Positions 58,595 through 64,000 of a DNA stretch of 64,000 nucleotides are shown here, piece after piece. The position numbers and the translations under genes were made by a program. Each line of letters opens with the position of its first letter. The first letter of the stretch is position 1. The notes below the pieces were generated by a model. That model saw nothing but the letters and a program-made list of their open reading frames with translations, had not been told where the DNA came from and searched no databases. The stretch is from Sympetrum striolatum (lineage: Eukaryota; Arthropoda; Insecta; Odonata; Libellulidae): positions 25,018,459 to 25,082,458 of the forward strand of contig OX388349.1 of the NCBI GenBank assembly GCA_947579665.1, given 5' to 3'.

Positions 58595-59722
58595 AATAAT
58601 TATATCCACTGGTAAAACTGTAAACATAAACATTTGCAGTTGTTGTAAAGGTTACGCTCAGGGCAAACGCCCATATTGAGCGAACCTACTTGGAAATTTC
58701 CTTTGTATGTATTTTCGCTGTAAAAAATGTAAATGATGTTATTTTTTGCTGTAAAAAATTTAAATTGTTATTTTTTGTGATAAATACATTGCAAACTGAC
58801 TACTTTTTTTAATTTATCCATCCCTTGAACGCACGACACATGGAAATAAATACCTTCGAAAAATTTCGAACGTGAAAAACTCAGACACGTAAAAAAAAAT
58901 CAAAAACTTGGGCATATTTCCAAAATTGATAACACTTAATCAAACTCAAACTGACCCGAAACAACCGACGACAACTACAAAAAATGAACAATAAATAAAC
59001 AATAAACAGTAAAATTGCCGTTTTTGGGGAAAAAATACCTCGGAAAATGCTGAATTACACTGAAAACAAGGAAAAAAATATTTCACATGCACATTGACCA
59101 ACGAAAACTACTTCAACTCGAAGATCGAAATTTTTCTCCAGTTCCCCGACGACGAGAAAGTTTTTTTCGCACCCAACCCACGTTTCTACGACAGATTCTT
59201 CCAGGACGAATCTTCGGGATCCCCGAAAATCCGATAAACAATCACATAAAAATTCATTCCAGCCAAAGTACATCCTCTGCTAATGTCCCCGAGGGCCCTC
59301 CAAGACGACGCGATCCACCCGGTTGCGCATCGAACGCTGCCCCACGCGAAACACACCCCTTTTTGCTATAATTTTGTTAATTCATCAAACTTGTTTCTTC
59401 CCGCCTCTGCCACGTAATGGGGAGCGGGAGATACAATGATTTCCGCCGCCTCTTGCCTTTGGACGCCAGAGGGAGCCAAAGGAGCCGATTATTTCGATTT
59501 CTACGATTTGGGGGGGAACGTTTGGACCCTGTGCCCCCCCAATTTACCCCCGAACCCTGACTATACACTCTAGTATCAAAATCCTACACGACTTGAGTAC
59601 GTAGTGCGTGTACTCGACCTTCCAGGCCCTCTCGAACCACGATCCTTCAGACCTGCAAACTCTTCGCTGAACCAGGGTTTCAATTTTTTCCCCGCCCCCC
59701 CTATACCCTTATAGTACCCTTT

Positions 59723-59910
59723 ATCGCTTCTCGGCCTTATGGCTAAGATCAAAGTGTAGTATCTGTTCTTATCAGCTTAATATCTGATACGTCTCGCATT
59801 GCGGGACCAGAATATTAAACTGATTTTTGGACTATGGCGGGGTGCTAGGAGTTTACTCCATCCCTGCCGCGGGTTGGCCCGGCATTGCAGTACCGTCGGG
59901 ATCGGCCCAT
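59723..59910 (+). ncRNA. U2: U2 snRNA, intact copy
   Basis: Ninth of twelve complete genes after E4. Confidence 0.97.
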
Positions 59911-61038
59911 AATAATTATATCCACTGGTAAAACTGTAAACATAAACATTTGCAGTTGTTGTAAAGGTTACGCTCAGGGCAAACGCCCATATTGAGCGAA
60001 CCTACTTGGAAATTTCCTTTGTATGTATTTTCGCTGTAAAAAATGTAAATGATGTTATTTTTTGCTGTAAAAAATTTAAATTGTTATTTTTTGTGATAAA
60101 TACATTGCAAACTGACTACTTTTTTTAATTTATCCATCCCTTGAACGCACGACACATGGAAATAAATACCTTCGAAAAATTTCGAACGTGAAAAACTCAG
60201 ACACGTAAAAAAAAATCAAAAACTTGGGCATATTTCCAAAATTGATAACACTTAATCAAACTCAAACTGACCCGAAACAACCGACGACAACTACAAAAAA
60301 TGAACAATAAATAAACAATAAACAGTAAAATTGCCGTTTTTGGGGAAAAAATACCTCGGAAAATGCTGAATTACACTGAAAACAAGGAAAAAAATATTTC
60401 ACATGCACATTGACCAACGAAAACTACTTCAACTCGAAGATCGAAATTTTTCTCCAGTTCCCCGACGACGAGAAAGTTTTTTTCGCACCCAACCCACGTT
60501 TCTACGACAGATTCTTCCAGGACGAATCTTCGGGATCCCCGAAAATCCGATAAACAATCACATAAAAATTCATTCCAGCCAAAGTACATCCTCTGCTAAT
60601 GTCCCCGAGGGCCCTCCAAGACGACGCGATCCACCCGGTTGCGCATCGAACGCTGCCCCACGCGAAACACACCCCTTTTTGCTATAATTTTGTTAATTCA
60701 TCAAACTTGTTTCTTCCCGCCTCTGCCACGTAATGGGGAGCGGGAGATACAATGATTTCCGCCGCCTCTTGCCTTTGGACGCCAGAGGGAGCCAAAGGAG
60801 CCGATTATTTCGATTTCTACGATTTGGGGGGGAACGTTTGGACCCTGTGCCCCCCCAATTTACCCCCGAACCCTGACTATACACTCTAGTATCAAAATCC
60901 TACACGACTTGAGTACGTAGTGCGTGTACTCGACCTTCCAGGCCCTCTCGAACCACGATCCTTCAGACCTGCAAACTCTTCGCTGAACCAGGGTTTCAAT
61001 TTTTTCCCCGCCCCCCCTATACCCTTATAGTACCCTTT

Positions 61039-61226
61039 ATCGCTTCTCGGCCTTATGGCTAAGATCAAAGTGTAGTATCTGTTCTTATCAGCTTAATATC
61101 TGATACGTCTCGCATTGCGGGACCAGAATATTAAACTGATTTTTGGACTATGGCGGGGTGCTAGGAGTTTACTCCATCCCTGCCGCGGGTTGGCCCGGCA
61201 TTGCAGTACCGTCGGGATCGGCCCAT
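61039..61226 (+). ncRNA. U2: U2 snRNA, intact copy
   Basis: Tenth of twelve complete genes after E4. Confidence 0.97.
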
Positions 61227-62354
61227 AATAATTATATCCACTGGTAAAACTGTAAACATAAACATTTGCAGTTGTTGTAAAGGTTACGCTCAGGGCAAAC
61301 GCCCATATTGAGCGAACCTACTTGGAAATTTCCTTTGTATGTATTTTCGCTGTAAAAAATGTAAATGATGTTATTTTTTGCTGTAAAAAATTTAAATTGT
61401 TATTTTTTGTGATAAATACATTGCAAACTGACTACTTTTTTTAATTTATCCATCCCTTGAACGCACGACACATGGAAATAAATACCTTCGAAAAATTTCG
61501 AACGTGAAAAACTCAGACACGTAAAAAAAAATCAAAAACTTGGGCATATTTCCAAAATTGATAACACTTAATCAAACTCAAACTGACCCGAAACAACCGA
61601 CGACAACTACAAAAAATGAACAATAAATAAACAATAAACAGTAAAATTGCCGTTTTTGGGGAAAAAATACCTCGGAAAATGCTGAATTACACTGAAAACA
61701 AGGAAAAAAATATTTCACATGCACATTGACCAACGAAAACTACTTCAACTCGAAGATCGAAATTTTTCTCCAGTTCCCCGACGACGAGAAAGTTTTTTTC
61801 GCACCCAACCCACGTTTCTACGACAGATTCTTCCAGGACGAATCTTCGGGATCCCCGAAAATCCGATAAACAATCACATAAAAATTCATTCCAGCCAAAG
61901 TACATCCTCTGCTAATGTCCCCGAGGGCCCTCCAAGACGACGCGATCCACCCGGTTGCGCATCGAACGCTGCCCCACGCGAAACACACCCCTTTTTGCTA
62001 TAATTTTGTTAATTCATCAAACTTGTTTCTTCCCGCCTCTGCCACGTAATGGGGAGCGGGAGATACAATGATTTCCGCCGCCTCTTGCCTTTGGACGCCA
62101 GAGGGAGCCAAAGGAGCCGATTATTTCGATTTCTACGATTTGGGGGGGAACGTTTGGACCCTGTGCCCCCCCAATTTACCCCCGAACCCTGACTATACAC
62201 TCTAGTATCAAAATCCTACACGACTTGAGTACGTAGTGCGTGTACTCGACCTTCCAGGCCCTCTCGAACCACGATCCTTCAGACCTGCAAACTCTTCGCT
62301 GAACCAGGGTTTCAATTTTTTCCCCGCCCCCCCTATACCCTTATAGTACCCTTT

Positions 62355-62542
62355 ATCGCTTCTCGGCCTTATGGCTAAGATCAAAGTGTAGTATCTGTTC
62401 TTATCAGCTTAATATCTGATACGTCTCGCATTGCGGGACCAGAATATTAAACTGATTTTTGGACTATGGCGGGGTGCTAGGAGTTTACTCCATCCCTGCC
62501 GCGGGTTGGCCCGGCATTGCAGTACCGTCGGGATCGGCCCAT
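62355..62542 (+). ncRNA. U2: U2 snRNA, intact copy
   Basis: Eleventh of twelve complete genes after E4. Confidence 0.97.
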
Positions 62543-63670
62543 AATAATTATATCCACTGGTAAAACTGTAAACATAAACATTTGCAGTTGTTGTAAAGGT
62601 TACGCTCAGGGCAAACGCCCATATTGAGCGAACCTACTTGGAAATTTCCTTTGTATGTATTTTCGCTGTAAAAAATGTAAATGATGTTATTTTTTGCTGT
62701 AAAAAATTTAAATTGTTATTTTTTGTGATAAATACATTGCAAACTGACTACTTTTTTTAATTTATCCATCCCTTGAACGCACGACACATGGAAATAAATA
62801 CCTTCGAAAAATTTCGAACGTGAAAAACTCAGACACGTAAAAAAAAATCAAAAACTTGGGCATATTTCCAAAATTGATAACACTTAATCAAACTCAAACT
62901 GACCCGAAACAACCGACGACAACTACAAAAAATGAACAATAAATAAACAATAAACAGTAAAATTGCCGTTTTTGGGGAAAAAATACCTCGGAAAATGCTG
63001 AATTACACTGAAAACAAGGAAAAAAATATTTCACATGCACATTGACCAACGAAAACTACTTCAACTCGAAGATCGAAATTTTTCTCCAGTTCCCCGACGA
63101 CGAGAAAGTTTTTTTCGCACCCAACCCACGTTTCTACGACAGATTCTTCCAGGACGAATCTTCGGGATCCCCGAAAATCCGATAAACAATCACATAAAAA
63201 TTCATTCCAGCCAAAGTACATCCTCTGCTAATGTCCCCGAGGGCCCTCCAAGACGACGCGATCCACCCGGTTGCGCATCGAACGCTGCCCCACGCGAAAC
63301 ACACCCCTTTTTGCTATAATTTTGTTAATTCATCAAACTTGTTTCTTCCCGCCTCTGCCACGTAATGGGGAGCGGGAGATACAATGATTTCCGCCGCCTC
63401 TTGCCTTTGGACGCCAGAGGGAGCCAAAGGAGCCGATTATTTCGATTTCTACGATTTGGGGGGGAACGTTTGGACCCTGTGCCCCCCCAATTTACCCCCG
63501 AACCCTGACTATACACTCTAGTATCAAAATCCTACACGACTTGAGTACGTAGTGCGTGTACTCGACCTTCCAGGCCCTCTCGAACCACGATCCTTCAGAC
63601 CTGCAAACTCTTCGCTGAACCAGGGTTTCAATTTTTTCCCCGCCCCCCCTATACCCTTATAGTACCCTTT

Positions 63671-63858
63671 ATCGCTTCTCGGCCTTATGGCTAAGATCAA
63701 AGTGTAGTATCTGTTCTTATCAGCTTAATATCTGATACGTCTCGCATTGCGGGACCAGAATATTAAACTGATTTTTGGACTATGGCGGGGTGCTAGGAGT
63801 TTACTCCATCCCTGCCGCGGGTTGGCCCGGCATTGCAGTACCGTCGGGATCGGCCCAT
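63671..63858 (+). ncRNA. U2: U2 snRNA, intact copy
   Basis: Last gene in the window. The following 142 bases are ordinary spacer, so the array continues past the right edge. Confidence 0.97.
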
Positions 63859-64000
63859 AATAATTATATCCACTGGTAAAACTGTAAACATAAACATTTG
63901 CAGTTGTTGTAAAGGTTACGCTCAGGGCAAACGCCCATATTGAGCGAACCTACTTGGAAATTTCCTTTGTATGTATTTTCGCTGTAAAAAATGTAAATGA

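Larger units (their letters stand above)
47916..64000 (+). repeat. Array block after E4
   Basis: A 3' fragment and twelve U2 genes with uniform spacers, running off the right edge. This is the longest uninterrupted block in the window. Confidence 0.95.

Noticed and set aside
1..64000. CRISPR array or prokaryotic mobile island, given the regular long repeats
   Set aside because: The 1316-bp period, U2 snRNA genes and non-LTR retrotransposons are eukaryotic; there are no short repeat-spacer units or cas genes.

Overview
This is eukaryotic DNA, not prokaryotic. It is a head-to-tail tandem array of U2 small nuclear RNA genes, all on the + strand, with an exact 1316-bp period. Each unit holds a U2 gene of about 188 nt plus about 1128 bp of AT-rich, apparently non-coding spacer. 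The window contains 31 uninterrupted U2 genes, one cut by the left edge, three split by insertions, and one further 3' fragment with no matching 5' fragment. By eye the units are identical, which points to strong concerted evolution or recent amplification. The U2 sequence (branch-site pairing GTAGTA, Sm site ATTTTTGG, terminal stem-loops) looks insect-like. A wasp or other hymenopteran is my best guess, because U2-targeting Utopia retrotransposons are known from wasps; this is inference.

Layout: partial U2 and one intact unit (1-2507); split U2 with element E1 (2508-7485); three intact U2 genes (to 12561); split U2 with E2 (12562-17437); five intact U2 genes (to 25145); split U2 with E3 (25146-30120); ten intact U2 genes (to about 43373); E4 with a broken 5' side (43374-48066); twelve intact U2 genes to the right edge.

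E1-E4 are non-LTR retrotransposons. Each has one long intact ORF of 1295-1372 codons: a low-complexity N-terminus, three N-terminal zinc fingers, a reverse transcriptase with YADD, a CCHC finger and a C-terminal restriction-like endonuclease (PD...D...K). Architecture and target site match the U2-specific Utopia lineage. E1, E3 and E4 are one family (A). E2 is a clearly diverged second family (B) in the same site. E1-E3 sit exactly after U2 nt 59 and are flanked by 21-25 bp target-site duplications that begin inside the branch-site recognition sequence.

How the parts work together (inference): each inserted U2 keeps its promoter and first 59 nt, so the element is probably read from the U2 promoter. 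The ORF product would nick another U2 gene and prime reverse transcription there. The two families share a 101-nt structured 5'UTR block, a polypyrimidine leader, paired hairpins in the 3'UTR and a common 3' terminus. These are the least explained parts of the window. E4 keeps a full ORF but has lost its 5'UTR and the upstream half of its host U2, and is joined instead to the 3' flank of an intact U2 gene.
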